Assembly (NCBI GenBank): GCA_900552225.1 | Contig: URYX01000011.1 | Span: forward strand, 1-19,716 | From: an uncultured Oscillospiraceae bacterium | GTDB lineage: Bacteria > Bacillota > Clostridia > Oscillospirales > Acutalibacteraceae | DNA length: 19,716 nt | Direction: 5' to 3' | Shown here: positions 1 to 8,486 of the stretch, piece after piece | Layout: each line of letters begins with the position of its first letter | Position numbering within the stretch: position 1 is the stretch's first letter | Notes under the pieces: generated by a model | What the model was told of the DNA's origin: nothing | Database searches by the model: none | The model's input: only the letters and a program-made list of their open reading frames with translations | Position numbers and translations under genes: made by a program

Positions 1-558
1 CTCCAGCACGGTGGTCGGCACCATCTGCTCCATAAACTGCCGCATCAGGAACAGGCCGAGCGAGGAGGCGCAGGCGGGAAGGATGAGGGCCCAGTGGGTG
101 TTGACGATGCCCATACGGGCCATCACGATATAGCTCGGAATCTGCGTCACGGTGCCGTTGAACATCAGCGACAGCACCACCACCGTGTTGAGCAGTCCCC
201 GCCCGGGGAATTCCTCCTTGGCAAGCACATAGGCCGCCATGGAGGCAAACAGCACCTGGCCGATTACGCCGCCGAGCGTGATGACCACCGAATTGAGGAT
301 CGAGCGGCCGAGCGGCACCCACGACTCCCGCAGAATACTGGAAATCCCGGAAAAGTTATGGGTGGTCGGGTTGCTGACCCACAGACGGGGCGGGAACACA
401 AACAGCTCGTCGAGAGGCTTGAAGGCGTTGGAAACGGTAAACAGCATCGGCAGCGCCATCGCCAGCGCAAACAGCGTCAGGAACAGCAGATTGGCCACGC
501 CGCCCGCGTTGGAACGGGCATAGGAGGATTGGTGGGCCAGGCCCTTCATTACGCGCAT
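1..558 (-). CDS. Carbohydrate ABC transporter permease, MalG type (partial, C-terminus beyond window)
   Basis: Integral membrane subunit of a binding-protein-dependent sugar importer (second permease pair of the locus). Only the first 186 residues are inside the window. The visible part has a hydrophobic segment at about 21-42, a periplasm-side-type loop with FPPRLWVSNPTTHNF, a second membrane segment at about 88-112, the common loop AKEEFPGRGLLN, and two further membrane segments. The EAA loop that contacts the ATPase would lie just past the edge, after MEQMVPTTVLE. Start chosen at the ATG at 558: the preceding gene's TGA ends at 560, one base away, and an AAAGGTGGG ribosome site lies inside that gene's end. 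An in-frame ATG three codons later is the alternative. No ATPase gene is visible, which is normal for sugar importers that share an MsmX/UgpC-like ATPase. Family is clear; substrate is inferred from context only. Confidence 0.9.
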   Translation of the reverse strand, partial: MRVMKGLAHQSSYARSNAGGVANLLFLTLFALAMALPMLFTVSNAFKPLDELFVFPPRLWVSNPTTHNFSGISSILRESWVPLGRSILNSVVITLGGVIGQVLFASMAAYVLAKEEFPGRGLLNTVVVLSLMFNGTVTQIPSYIVMARMGIVNTHWALILPACASSLGLFLMRQFMEQMVPTTVLE

Positions 559-559
559 C

Positions 560-1486
560 TCAGTTTCCCACCTTTCTGAGCAGCCGGTTGATCAGCTGGT
601 TGGAGGCCATCATCAGCACAAACAGGAAGGTGGAGATGGCGCAGGCATAGCCCATCTCATAGCGGGCATTGCCGTAGTCCTGCATATGGTTGACCAGGGT
701 GTGTACCGCGTAATCCGTGCTGGGATTGCCGCACAGGTTATTGCATACCTCACCCACCGAAAAGGCTCCGGTGATGCTGAGCACCGCACCGAACATCAGC
801 TGCGGCTTCATGGAGGGCAGGGTCACGAACCACAGCTCCTGCCAGCGGTTATGGACCCCGTCGATGGCCGCCGATTCATACAGGCTGCGGTCGATGCCCT
901 GCAGGCCTGCCACAAAGGACAGAAAGCCGGTGCCGAGGCTCATCCACAGGCTGACCAGAATCACGCAGGTCATCATATACTGCGTATCCGTCAGCCACTG
1001 AATCGGCTCACGAATGATGTTCAGCGTCATCATCCAGCTGTTCAGGTAGCCGTAGGCATCGCCGCTGAACATCAGCGTCCAGATCAGGTAGGCGTTGCCC
1101 GAGATGGACGGCGCATAAAACAGAATGACCAGTAGCGTCCGCAGCGCGGGCGACAGCTCGTTGATCATCCACGCGACCAGCAGCGCCATCAGGTAGCCGA
1201 TCGGGCCGATGAACAGCGCCATGGTCAGCGTGTTCGACAGCACGGTCGGGAACAGGTCGTCGTAAAAAATCATCTGAATGTAGTTCTGTGCTCCGATGAA
1301 CTGTGGGGCCTCCAGGACGTTATACTGGGTAAAGGACAGTCCGATGGCCACCACGACCGGAATCACGGTAAACACCGTAAACAGCAGGAAAAAGGGCAGC
1401 AGAAAGAGATAGCAGCTCTTTTTCTTCTTCATACGGCTCCACAGGCCGGGACGGCATCCCGCACCGATTTCCTTGCTGCGCTTCAC
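560..1486 (-). CDS. Carbohydrate ABC transporter permease, MalF type
   Basis: Membrane subunit (308 residues) of a sugar importer, partner of the downstream MalG-type gene. A basic N-terminus (SRMKKKKS at 17-24) precedes a first membrane segment at about 25-50; about six segments in all. The EAA motif is intact at about 203-224 (YESAAIDG followed by LWFVTLP), the loop that docks on the shared ATPase. The start is a GTG at 1486, preceded at 9 nt by GGAGG; its GTGA overlaps the TGA of the 924-residue binding protein upstream, so the two are translationally coupled and very likely work together. An internal Met at residue 19 is a less likely start. One base separates its stop from the next permease. 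Family certain, substrate unknown. Confidence 0.93.
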   Translation of the reverse strand: MKRSKEIGAGCRPGLWSRMKKKKSCYLFLLPFFLLFTVFTVIPVVVAIGLSFTQYNVLEAPQFIGAQNYIQMIFYDDLFPTVLSNTLTMALFIGPIGYLMALLVAWMINELSPALRTLLVILFYAPSISGNAYLIWTLMFSGDAYGYLNSWMMTLNIIREPIQWLTDTQYMMTCVILVSLWMSLGTGFLSFVAGLQGIDRSLYESAAIDGVHNRWQELWFVTLPSMKPQLMFGAVLSITGAFSVGEVCNNLCGNPSTDYAVHTLVNHMQDYGNARYEMGYACAISTFLFVLMMASNQLINRLLRKVGN

Positions 1487-4257
1487 TCCGTCTCGCCTCC
1501 GTCCAAGCCGTATTCCTGACGCTTCAGCGTCAGTTCCTTATCGATGATCTTCGTATATTCCGCAAGTGTCTCCCGGATGTCCGCATCCTGATAGACAATC
1601 CTGCGGAAGGCGTTGCTGATATGCCGCCCCATCAGGTAGCCGCCGGCCACCTCGGGGGTTCCCACGGCCCATTCCCACTGCGACCGGAGAAGGGCCTTTT
1701 CCTCGGCCGTCCACATCTGCTGCTCAAAGGCGGTTTTGGAGGCCACCATCACACGGGCCGAGGTGCCGAGCTTGGTCTCCAGCGTGCGGGCGTAGTCGCT
1801 CTGGGTCTCACCGGATACCCACCATTTCAGATAGCTCCACGAGGCGTCCCGGTCGGCGGCATTGCGGAGCAGCATGGCGCCCGTTCCGGTGCTGTTCACC
1901 GAGCGGTCCGGTGTTCCGTCCGCGCGCAGCGTGCCGGGCACCTGCGCCATACCCCACAGACCGCTGATCTCGGGGGCAAATACCACCAGGCTGTTATAGC
2001 TGCTGTAATCCGCGACGGCCAGCGGCATCTCACCCGTGCGGAACCGGTTGATGAAGTTAAAGCTCAGCGGCAGGTTGAAGTTCGTATAGAACTTTGTCCA
2101 CTGGCGGAAGGCGGTCACGCTCTCCTCGGAATCGAGCAGAGAATAGGCTCCGTCCCCGGCGTAATACGCCCCGCCGTTTTGATAGAGGAAGGTCTCATAG
2201 CCGGTGCAGCCGAAGGTCATGTTATTTTTCTGCAGCGTCGTGATGCAGTCATACACTTCCTCCCACGTCTGCGGCACCGTCAGTCCGAGCTCCTCCAGAA
2301 TATCGCTGCGGTAAAACAGCATGGAGAAGCTCTGCGTCTCGGGCAGGGCCCATACCCCGCCGTTGAAGCGGTAAGGGGTCAGCGCCGACTCGTAGAAATC
2401 GGCGGCCGCCTCCTCAAAGCCCGGAAGCTCCGACAGCTCCGTCAGCGCGTCCCGGATGGCGTAGCCGAGCACCGTTCCCGAGGCGTTGAACAGCACCACG
2501 TCCGGCCCGAGGCCCGCCACCGTCGCCGGCATGATGGCATCGGCGGTCACCAGCTTGACGGTGGCACCGATGCCGGTGGCCGCCGTGAATTTCTGGGTGC
2601 TGAGGTCCTGCAGAATCTGCGCCTGATCGCGGCCCGTCACCGCCCACACGCTGACCGTGCGATCGGCGCTGACCGATCCGCCGAGACTGTCGTAGCTCTC
2701 GGTATAGGAGCGGGCAATCCGGCGGATATCGTGCCGCACCTGCGCCCACCAGCCGGCCTCGGCCCCGGCGGTGCTGCCGCCGTAGGGCTGCCACTCCAGC
2801 CAGTCGAGCTCCAGCGGCTGCGCCGTCCGTTCAAGCAGCCAGGTGCCGAGGGCGCTGATGTTGGAATTCAGCGTCGTGATCTGATCGGGAATCTCGTCGG
2901 GGTTTTTCAGGAATTCCCCCAGCTGGCGGATCAGCTTCTTAAAAACGCCCGTATCCGAGCCGCCGTCGGTGCTGAGGCGGCTGAGGTAGTCGGCCGTCTG
3001 CTCCAGGCATTCCTTCTGCACCGCCATGTCCTCGAATACGTCCGGCAGCTTTTCGTCCAGGTGATAGTCACGGTAGTTATCGGGGTCGGTGCCGGTGATC
3101 ATCAGGATCCGGCGGTAGAGGCGGTTGAGCTCGGAGACGCAGGCCTGCACCAGGGTCACGGCCGGCTCCAGCTCACCGAGTGAGCAGGATAGTGTCACGG
3201 TATGCTCGCCGGCCGACAGCCATTTCCACGCCGTCTGCCCCCGGGCATCGCTCACCGTCAGCGGATAGAAGTCGGTGGCATAGGGCACCGTCTCCTCCAG
3301 CCACTCCTCTCCGTCCACAAGGATGCGGCGGCAGCTGACCGAGCCGGCGGAATAGTCCTGCCGCACCCGGAGGTTCAGGCAGTACCAGCCCTCCTGCTCC
3401 ACGGTAAAGCCCCAGGTCACGCTCTCACCGAGCGTCTGCCATGAGGTGCCGCCGAGGGTGTTGTAGGTGGCCGCATTTTCACAGACGGGCATGGTGCCGG
3501 CCGAAATGCGGTCGATCTGCTCCAGAATGGAGGGGGCGGTGCGGCTCTGCGGGTTTTCCGCCTGCAGGAGAATCGGCAGGACGGCCGCGGTCCGCTCCGG
3601 GGACGCGTCCGCCGTCTCCGCCGGACCGACGCCCTCAAACCAGAGCTCCGCCCACGTAAACGGCTGATTGCCCGCCTTCAGCACCGCCGTATGCTCGCCG
3701 GCGGAGAGATACCAGGCAATTTCCCGGGAAACATAGCTCTTGTCGCTGTGGGCCTGCGTCGTATACCGCTCCGCCTCCCGCAGCTGCGGCTGGCGGCTGT
3801 AGTCAAAGGTGCCGTCCGTCACCCACTGCTTCGGAAAATACAGCTGGCCGCTTTCGGCAAACGGCAGCTCCCCGTCCAGCGTCAGCGACGCGGTATAGGA
3901 GGACAGGTGTGTGCCGCCGCCCGCGGCCGCGGCACACAGGCGGTACAGGCCCGCTGTCTCCACCCGGAAGGTCACGGGGAGGGAATCCCCCTCGCACAGA
4001 GTCTGCGGCTGCGCCGCAAGCGTCACCCGCTGCCCCTGCGCCCCATAGGCGCCGGCGTGGGAGGACAGATAGGCGGCATAGGCATCGCTGTCCCCGCCGC
4101 CCAGGCGCTGCAGGCAGGCCGTCAGGTCGGGCAGGGGGCCGTCCGCCGTCCGCGTACCGCAGCCGGACAGGCTGCCGAGCAGCAGGCAGGCCGCCGCGGC
4201 CGCGCTGAGCAGCCGCAGCCCGCGGTGTGTGATGCGCCGTCGAGTGCTTTGTTTCAT
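1483..4257 (-). CDS. Extracellular sugar-binding lipoprotein with two N-terminal beta-sandwich modules
   Basis: Binding component (924 residues) of the second importer; a usual family 1 sugar-binding protein has 400-550 residues. Signal peptide ends in the lipobox L30-S-G-C33, so it is anchored on the outer face of the membrane. Residues about 75-210 and 228-375 look like two homologous carbohydrate-binding-like beta-sandwich modules: each ends with the same signature (YLSAGEHTAVL at 184-194 and WLSAGEHTVTL at 346-356). A helical-looking stretch (about 380-510) follows, then the classical binding-protein fold from about 530 to 900 (ATGIGATVKLV, PDVVLFNASG, WALPETQSFSMLFYRSDIL, QTWEEVYD, GTGAMLL). 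Start at the ATG at 4257, 23 nt after the upstream permease stop; the weakly spaced GGCGGGAT lies ahead. The stop overlaps the next permease start by GTGA. Binding role is secure; the ligand and the module families are inferred. Confidence 0.92.
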   Translation of the reverse strand: MKQSTRRRITHRGLRLLSAAAAACLLLGSLSGCGTRTADGPLPDLTACLQRLGGGDSDAYAAYLSSHAGAYGAQGQRVTLAAQPQTLCEGDSLPVTFRVETAGLYRLCAAAAGGGTHLSSYTASLTLDGELPFAESGQLYFPKQWVTDGTFDYSRQPQLREAERYTTQAHSDKSYVSREIAWYLSAGEHTAVLKAGNQPFTWAELWFEGVGPAETADASPERTAAVLPILLQAENPQSRTAPSILEQIDRISAGTMPVCENAATYNTLGGTSWQTLGESVTWGFTVEQEGWYCLNLRVRQDYSAGSVSCRRILVDGEEWLEETVPYATDFYPLTVSDARGQTAWKWLSAGEHTVTLSCSLGELEPAVTLVQACVSELNRLYRRILMITGTDPDNYRDYHLDEKLPDVFEDMAVQKECLEQTADYLSRLSTDGGSDTGVFKKLIRQLGEFLKNPDEIPDQITTLNSNISALGTWLLERTAQPLELDWLEWQPYGGSTAGAEAGWWAQVRHDIRRIARSYTESYDSLGGSVSADRTVSVWAVTGRDQAQILQDLSTQKFTAATGIGATVKLVTADAIMPATVAGLGPDVVLFNASGTVLGYAIRDALTELSELPGFEEAAADFYESALTPYRFNGGVWALPETQSFSMLFYRSDILEELGLTVPQTWEEVYDCITTLQKNNMTFGCTGYETFLYQNGGAYYAGDGAYSLLDSEESVTAFRQWTKFYTNFNLPLSFNFINRFRTGEMPLAVADYSSYNSLVVFAPEISGLWGMAQVPGTLRADGTPDRSVNSTGTGAMLLRNAADRDASWSYLKWWVSGETQSDYARTLETKLGTSARVMVASKTAFEQQMWTAEEKALLRSQWEWAVGTPEVAGGYLMGRHISNAFRRIVYQDADIRETLAEYTKIIDKELTLKRQEYGLDGGETE

Positions 4258-4280
4258 CCTACATCCCGCCTTTCCGCCGC

Positions 4281-5198
4281 TCAGCCGACAATTCCCGAGC
4301 GTTCCACGCTTTCGATAAAATACCGCTGCCCAAACAGAAACACCAGCAGCAGCGGCGCGATAAACAGCAGCAGTGCCGCGTTATTGATGAGCGATTGGCC
4401 GATGACATCCACCGCACCGGTGCCGGTGGCCGTCGAGGCCTTGACCATGTCGTATACCTTGGTGATGACGGTCTGCAGATAATCCTCGGTCGGCTCAAAG
4501 ATCGAGAGATAGAAGCTGTCCGTCCACTGCCACACGAGGGAGAACAGGAACACGGTCACGAGCATGGTCCGGGCACCCGGCACGGCCACCCTCCAGAAGG
4601 TGCGGAGTGCTCCGGCGCCGTCGATGGAGGCGGCCTCCTCCAGTTCCTTCGGGAAGCCCGCGAAATATTGGCGCAGGATGAACATCAGCAGGCCCGATTT
4701 CAGTCCGAGGCCCGTGGCACACATCAGCGCCAGCGGCAGGCGGGTGTTGAGCAGTCCCGACGGGAACAGCCCGAACAGCGTGATGCCGCGGAACTGGAAA
4801 TACAGCGGGGTGGACAGGATAAACGGCGGAATGATGAGCGTCAGAAGGGCGATGAGGAACAGCAGGCCGCGGCCGGGAAACCGGAACCGCGCCAGGCCGT
4901 AAGCCGTCAGCGTCACCGAGGCCACCTGCAGCAGGCTGTAGAGTGCCAGATTGAGCAGACTTTTGAGCAGGGCCGTGCCGTAGTCCATGTACTGTATCGC
5001 CTGGCGGTAGTTATCCAGAGTGAAATGCTTGGTGAACAGATGCACCGTGTCGTCGTTCAGGTCGGCCTCCGTCATAAAGGAATAGAGCACCCGTCCGAAC
5101 ACGGGATACACAATGACATAGGCAAGGCAGGTCAGCAGGAGATAGATCGCCGCATACTGCAGTACGCGGGCCAGCCGCGCTTTTCTCTTATCCGTCAT
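4281..5198 (-). CDS. Carbohydrate ABC transporter permease, MalG type (first pair)
   Basis: Membrane subunit (305 residues) of the first importer of the locus. Six predicted membrane segments, the first at about 13-40. The EAA loop is intact at about 187-207 (EEAASIDGAG followed by FWRVAVPG). It ends in FIESVERSGIVG, like the conserved C-terminal tail of MalG-type permeases. The loop ARFRFPGRGLLF (103-114) is also typical. ATG at 5198 has a strong AAGGAGG 10 nt upstream and begins 15 nt after the MalF-type gene's stop, so the two form a pair. The next gene downstream is the 924-residue binding protein. Which of the two binding proteins of the locus feeds this pair cannot be decided from sequence. 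Confidence 0.93.
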   Translation of the reverse strand: MTDKRKARLARVLQYAAIYLLLTCLAYVIVYPVFGRVLYSFMTEADLNDDTVHLFTKHFTLDNYRQAIQYMDYGTALLKSLLNLALYSLLQVASVTLTAYGLARFRFPGRGLLFLIALLTLIIPPFILSTPLYFQFRGITLFGLFPSGLLNTRLPLALMCATGLGLKSGLLMFILRQYFAGFPKELEEAASIDGAGALRTFWRVAVPGARTMLVTVFLFSLVWQWTDSFYLSIFEPTEDYLQTVITKVYDMVKASTATGTGAVDVIGQSLINNAALLLFIAPLLLVFLFGQRYFIESVERSGIVG

Positions 5199-5213
5199 GC
5201 CGGTTTTCCCTCC

Positions 5214-6134
5214 TTACCGCTGCTCATACGGGGCCGTCAGCCGCCGCAGCAGCACGTACAGCACCGTCACAATCAGGCTGACGATCACGAAATAGCTCCA
5301 GGCCATGGCCGAAGAATAGCCGAACCGGAAGGACTGGAAGCCGGTCGTATAGATGTAACTCATGATTTTGCCGTTCAGGTTGACGAAGCGCTCAATCACG
5401 GTATACAGAATGATGACGAGCAGCTGCGGCGCGACCATCGGCAGGGTGATTTTCCAGAAATTCTCCCAGGCCGTGGCGCCCTCGATGGCCGAGGCCTCGT
5501 ACAGGGACGGGGAAATCGACTGCAGTGCCGCCAGGAAGATCAGGATCTGAATGCCCGAGAGGCTGAGCACCGTGGCGATGTTCTGCTGTGCATACAGTAT
5601 GTACTGCGTCAGCTGAGGGGACAGGTCGGCGCTGAGCAGCAGGTCGGTGATGACCTGCTGGCTGCCGGACAGCAGCCCCGTCATCCCCTCCGAGGCCGCC
5701 ATCGGATCGATGGTGGCGGCAATCAGCTCGTCCGTCGTGATCTGTGTCATCACGCCGGAGGTGAGGATAACCGGCAGGAAGAAGATGACACGATAGACCG
5801 TGCGGCCCGGGAACTCCCGCTTCAGCAGCATGGCCACCACAAAGCTCAGAATGACGATCAGCGGCGTGTACAGTGCGGCGGTCTGCAGCGCCTCCAGCAG
5901 GTATTTGATGTAATCCGCATCCTCCGTGAAGGCGCGCAGATAGTGCGACGGGCCCTGCACCACGATGTCATAGCCGTTTTCCGTGCGGATGTCTCCGAAG
6001 CTGATCATCAGCGACTGCAGCAGCGGAGAGGCCAGAAAAAAGACGATGCCGATCAGAAACGGCAGGCAGAACAGAAGCCCCGCGAGAGCCTCCCGCCGCC
6101 GCATCCGGCTCCTCAAATCCCATGTTTGTTTCAT
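5214..6134 (-). CDS. Carbohydrate ABC transporter permease, MalF type (first pair)
   Basis: Membrane subunit (306 residues) of the first sugar importer. Hydrophobic segment at about 17-44, then a periplasmic-type loop, further segments at about 77-105 and 113-131, and the EAA loop at about 211-232 (LYEASAIEGATA followed by FWKITLP). The external loop between about 133 and 185 (ITTDELIAATIDP ... DLLLSADLSPQL) is longer than in common sugar permeases of this type and may contribute to contact with the binding protein; this is inference. Start at the ATG at 6134, with AAAGGAAT about 12 nt upstream. It is preceded by a 120-bp gap carrying a 13-bp-stem hairpin, so its expression may differ from the surface-protein gene upstream. 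Confidence 0.92.
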   Translation of the reverse strand: MKQTWDLRSRMRRREALAGLLFCLPFLIGIVFFLASPLLQSLMISFGDIRTENGYDIVVQGPSHYLRAFTEDADYIKYLLEALQTAALYTPLIVILSFVVAMLLKREFPGRTVYRVIFFLPVILTSGVMTQITTDELIAATIDPMAASEGMTGLLSGSQQVITDLLLSADLSPQLTQYILYAQQNIATVLSLSGIQILIFLAALQSISPSLYEASAIEGATAWENFWKITLPMVAPQLLVIILYTVIERFVNLNGKIMSYIYTTGFQSFRFGYSSAMAWSYFVIVSLIVTVLYVLLRRLTAPYEQR

Positions 6135-6195
6135 CCGCCGATCCCATTCCTTTCCCGAATTTCCGCAGGGTTACTGTCTATTTGAATATGTTGCC

Positions 6196-6223
6196 GACAG
6201 GCGGCGAGTGCTCGCCGCCTGTC
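6196..6223 (-). terminator. Intercistronic hairpin, 13-bp perfect stem
   Basis: Arms GACAGGCGGCGAG (6196-6208) and CTCGCCGCCTGTC (6211-6223) pair perfectly around a 2-nt centre (realistically 12 pairs with a 4-nt loop). It lies between the surface-protein stop (6255) and the first permease start (6134). In the direction of transcription it is followed by GGCAACATATTCAAAT, with no U-run, so it may be a partial terminator, a Rho-type or processing site, or a 3'-end stabiliser for the upstream transcript. No convincing promoter was seen after it. Confidence 0.6.
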
Positions 6224-6254
6224 GAAACGATCGCCGGAGTCAGAGCGCGGTGCC

Positions 6255-8486
6255 TCAGCGGCGCCGTCTGCGCACGCTTACCAGTGCGGCTCCGCCGCAG
6301 CCGGCCGCCAGCAGCAGTCCCGCCGCCGGAAGGGTCTCGCCCATCGGTACGGGCGGTTCGTCCGGTGTCGGCTCTGCCGGGGAGGTCACAACCGCCGCGT
6401 TCGGATTGACGGCAGCCGTCACGGCACGTCCCTTGTTCAGATACCGCGCCGCCACACGCACCTCCAGCGGAGCGGCAGCCGCCTGCTCCGTCACCGTTCC
6501 GGTGATGGACACCGTCAGCTCGGAGGCGCCGTTTTCCGCCGCAGCCTTCACCGTGGCCTTCAGACCCTTCGGCAGATTGCCAAACCACTTGCTCACGTCG
6601 GTTCCCTCCGCCACATCGGTGAAGGTATCGCCGCTCAGCCGCACGGTCAGCGCCGTATCCACCGTATCGCCAACGTTTCCGCTGACCGATACGTCGGACA
6701 GGGTGGCCTCGGCCGGCTTCAGGTCCGCCTCGGAGGCGGCATAGAATCCGAAATCGTCAAACCACACCGTGTTTTCGTAGTCCGCCGATTGGGTCGGGCC
6801 GTAGCAATAGAAGGTAAAATAATAGAAGTCCGTCGGTACAAAGCCAATCTCCTCATACGGGACCTCCTTGCCGGCCTGCATATAGTGAATCTCATCGAAG
6901 GGCACATGCACATAGCCCTCAAAGCCGGCCGGGATGTCCTTGATGTCGAAGACCGCCTCGCAGTCCTCGGTCAGGTAGGCGGCGCGCATCGTCATGGCCT
7001 TTTCGGTCTTCATCCAGAAGCACAGGCCGTCGCCGTACAGCTCCTCGTTATCCGGCTTGCGCTTCTGCGCTCCGGGCGAGGCCCAGACCGCCTTGCCGGA
7101 ATTGTAGATGAGCTTCAGGCTGTTGCCGAAGCGTGCATTCGCACCGGTCGTATCCAGCGACATCCGGCAGCCGTCGCCGTTTTCCTGTGCGTTGATCTGT
7201 GTCCACACGCCGATCAGCGTGCGGTCATCCGTGTAGCTCTCGAAATCGTCCAGTACGGTATGGTAATCCTCCGGATGTTCCTGCATCAGGCCTCCGGACG
7301 ATTCCTTCTGCTGTGCGCCGTAGGTGCCGAAGGAGTCGATGTACAGCGTGCCGCTCTGCGGCAGCGTCAGCGGATACAGCGTCATGTGATAGCCGAACAG
7401 CGTGAACTCGGCGGGCGTATCCGTGCCGTCCGCCTTGACGAAGCGGCTGTAGGGGAAGTAGACCAGGTTTTCGCCGGCCTGAATCTCCGCGTCACACCAC
7501 GCACCCGTCCAGTCGTTCATCAGTCCCTGCAGACGCACCGTACCGGCTGCGTCCGACTTGATCCACAGGAAGAAACCGTCGCCCTCGGCGGCATAGAAGT
7601 CCTCGCTGCTGTCCCAGAAGGACGCGTTGGGGTTCTTCGATTTGTCGAACATCCACTTGGCCGAGCCGCCGGAGATTCCGAAGCCATAGGCCGCGGAATG
7701 CACCACCACGGAGGCCTTCCCGTCGTCACCCGCATTCTGTCCGGTAAAGCCGCACAGGTCGGCGTCGAAGTTTTTCAGCGTCTTCAGCCCCACCGTCTCC
7801 GGCAGGCGCAGCTCGGACTCATGGAACGGGCCGGGCTCATCCGTCGGCTTCGGGTCATCGGGAGGCAGCTCTCCCTCATAGCAGGAGAACGCGTCAATGT
7901 ACAGTGTGCCGCTCTGCGGCAGTCCGATCGGATACAGCACAAAGCCGTAGCCGAACAGTGTGAAATCCGCGTGCTCGCCGTTGCTGTTGAGTACGAAGTC
8001 GGCATACGGGAAGAACACGAGGTTTTCCCCGACGGCAATCTCCGCATCGCAGTGCATGGCCACCCAGTCGGGCGTGAAGCCGGTGCCCTCCAGACGCAGC
8101 GTCCCGGCCACATCCGACTTCACCCACAGGAAAAAGCCGTCTCCGGCCGTCCCGTACCACTCCTGCGAGCTGTCTCTCAGGCCCGCATGCTGCGATTTGC
8201 TCTTGTCGTACGTCCAGCGCACGGCGCTTCCGTTTTCCCCGTAGCCGCAGTCGGTGACCCGCTCGGCCACGGAGGCCGAGCCGTCATCCGAGGCGTTCCA
8301 GCCGGTCAGTGCTCCGAGCGCCGCCTGCTGATTGGCAGCGGTCGTCAGAGTGACCGTAGACGGTACGGTTTTTTCCGAAGGTGTATAGCCGTCGGCGTTC
8401 ACCGCCAACGCAAGAGGAAGCATCGCCGTCACCAGCAGGCACACGGCGAAAAGCGCGGTGATCTTGTAAAATTTACCCTGTTTCAT
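6255..8486 (-). CDS. Secreted surface protein with three carbohydrate-binding-like repeats and a C-terminal membrane anchor
   Basis: 743 residues. The start is the ATG at 8486, with GGAGG 8 nt upstream; an open frame continues further 5' but lacks a ribosome site. Signal peptide 1-28 (ALFAVCLLVTAMLPLALA). Two clear tandem repeats at about 44-203 and 226-389 share GDGFFLWVKSD / GDGFFLWIKSD, CDAEI..GENLV.FPY, FTLFGY and LPQSGTLYID. A third, diverged copy spans about 408-583 (LDDFESY ... GDGLCFWMKT ... VWFDDFGFY). A separate Ig-like module follows at about 595-690 (VSGNVGDTVD ... WFGNLPKGLKATV). After a Pro/Glu linker the C-terminus is PMGETLPAAG, a hydrophobic segment (719-738) and RRRRR, the layout of a cell-wall sorting signal but without a proper LPXTG. 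No catalytic motif was recognised; the repeats resemble jelly-roll carbohydrate-binding or galactose-binding-like folds. Likely role: holding polysaccharide at the cell surface for the GH16 enzyme and transporters. Function is inferred from architecture and neighbours. Confidence 0.85.
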   Translation of the reverse strand: MKQGKFYKITALFAVCLLVTAMLPLALAVNADGYTPSEKTVPSTVTLTTAANQQAALGALTGWNASDDGSASVAERVTDCGYGENGSAVRWTYDKSKSQHAGLRDSSQEWYGTAGDGFFLWVKSDVAGTLRLEGTGFTPDWVAMHCDAEIAVGENLVFFPYADFVLNSNGEHADFTLFGYGFVLYPIGLPQSGTLYIDAFSCYEGELPPDDPKPTDEPGPFHESELRLPETVGLKTLKNFDADLCGFTGQNAGDDGKASVVVHSAAYGFGISGGSAKWMFDKSKNPNASFWDSSEDFYAAEGDGFFLWIKSDAAGTVRLQGLMNDWTGAWCDAEIQAGENLVYFPYSRFVKADGTDTPAEFTLFGYHMTLYPLTLPQSGTLYIDSFGTYGAQQKESSGGLMQEHPEDYHTVLDDFESYTDDRTLIGVWTQINAQENGDGCRMSLDTTGANARFGNSLKLIYNSGKAVWASPGAQKRKPDNEELYGDGLCFWMKTEKAMTMRAAYLTEDCEAVFDIKDIPAGFEGYVHVPFDEIHYMQAGKEVPYEEIGFVPTDFYYFTFYCYGPTQSADYENTVWFDDFGFYAASEADLKPAEATLSDVSVSGNVGDTVDTALTVRLSGDTFTDVAEGTDVSKWFGNLPKGLKATVKAAAENGASELTVSITGTVTEQAAAAPLEVRVAARYLNKGRAVTAAVNPNAAVVTSPAEPTPDEPPVPMGETLPAAGLLLAAGCGGAALVSVRRRRR

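Noticed and set aside
1621..3183. Plus-strand open frame (520 codons) opposite the 924-residue binding protein
   Set aside because: Low-complexity shadow composition and no start signal; the minus-strand gene explains the region.
4395..6185. Long plus-strand open frame (596 codons) opposite the first permease pair
   Set aside because: It lies antisense to two clear permeases, has the Arg/Gln/His-rich composition of a GC-rich shadow frame, and has no ribosome binding site or recognisable domain.
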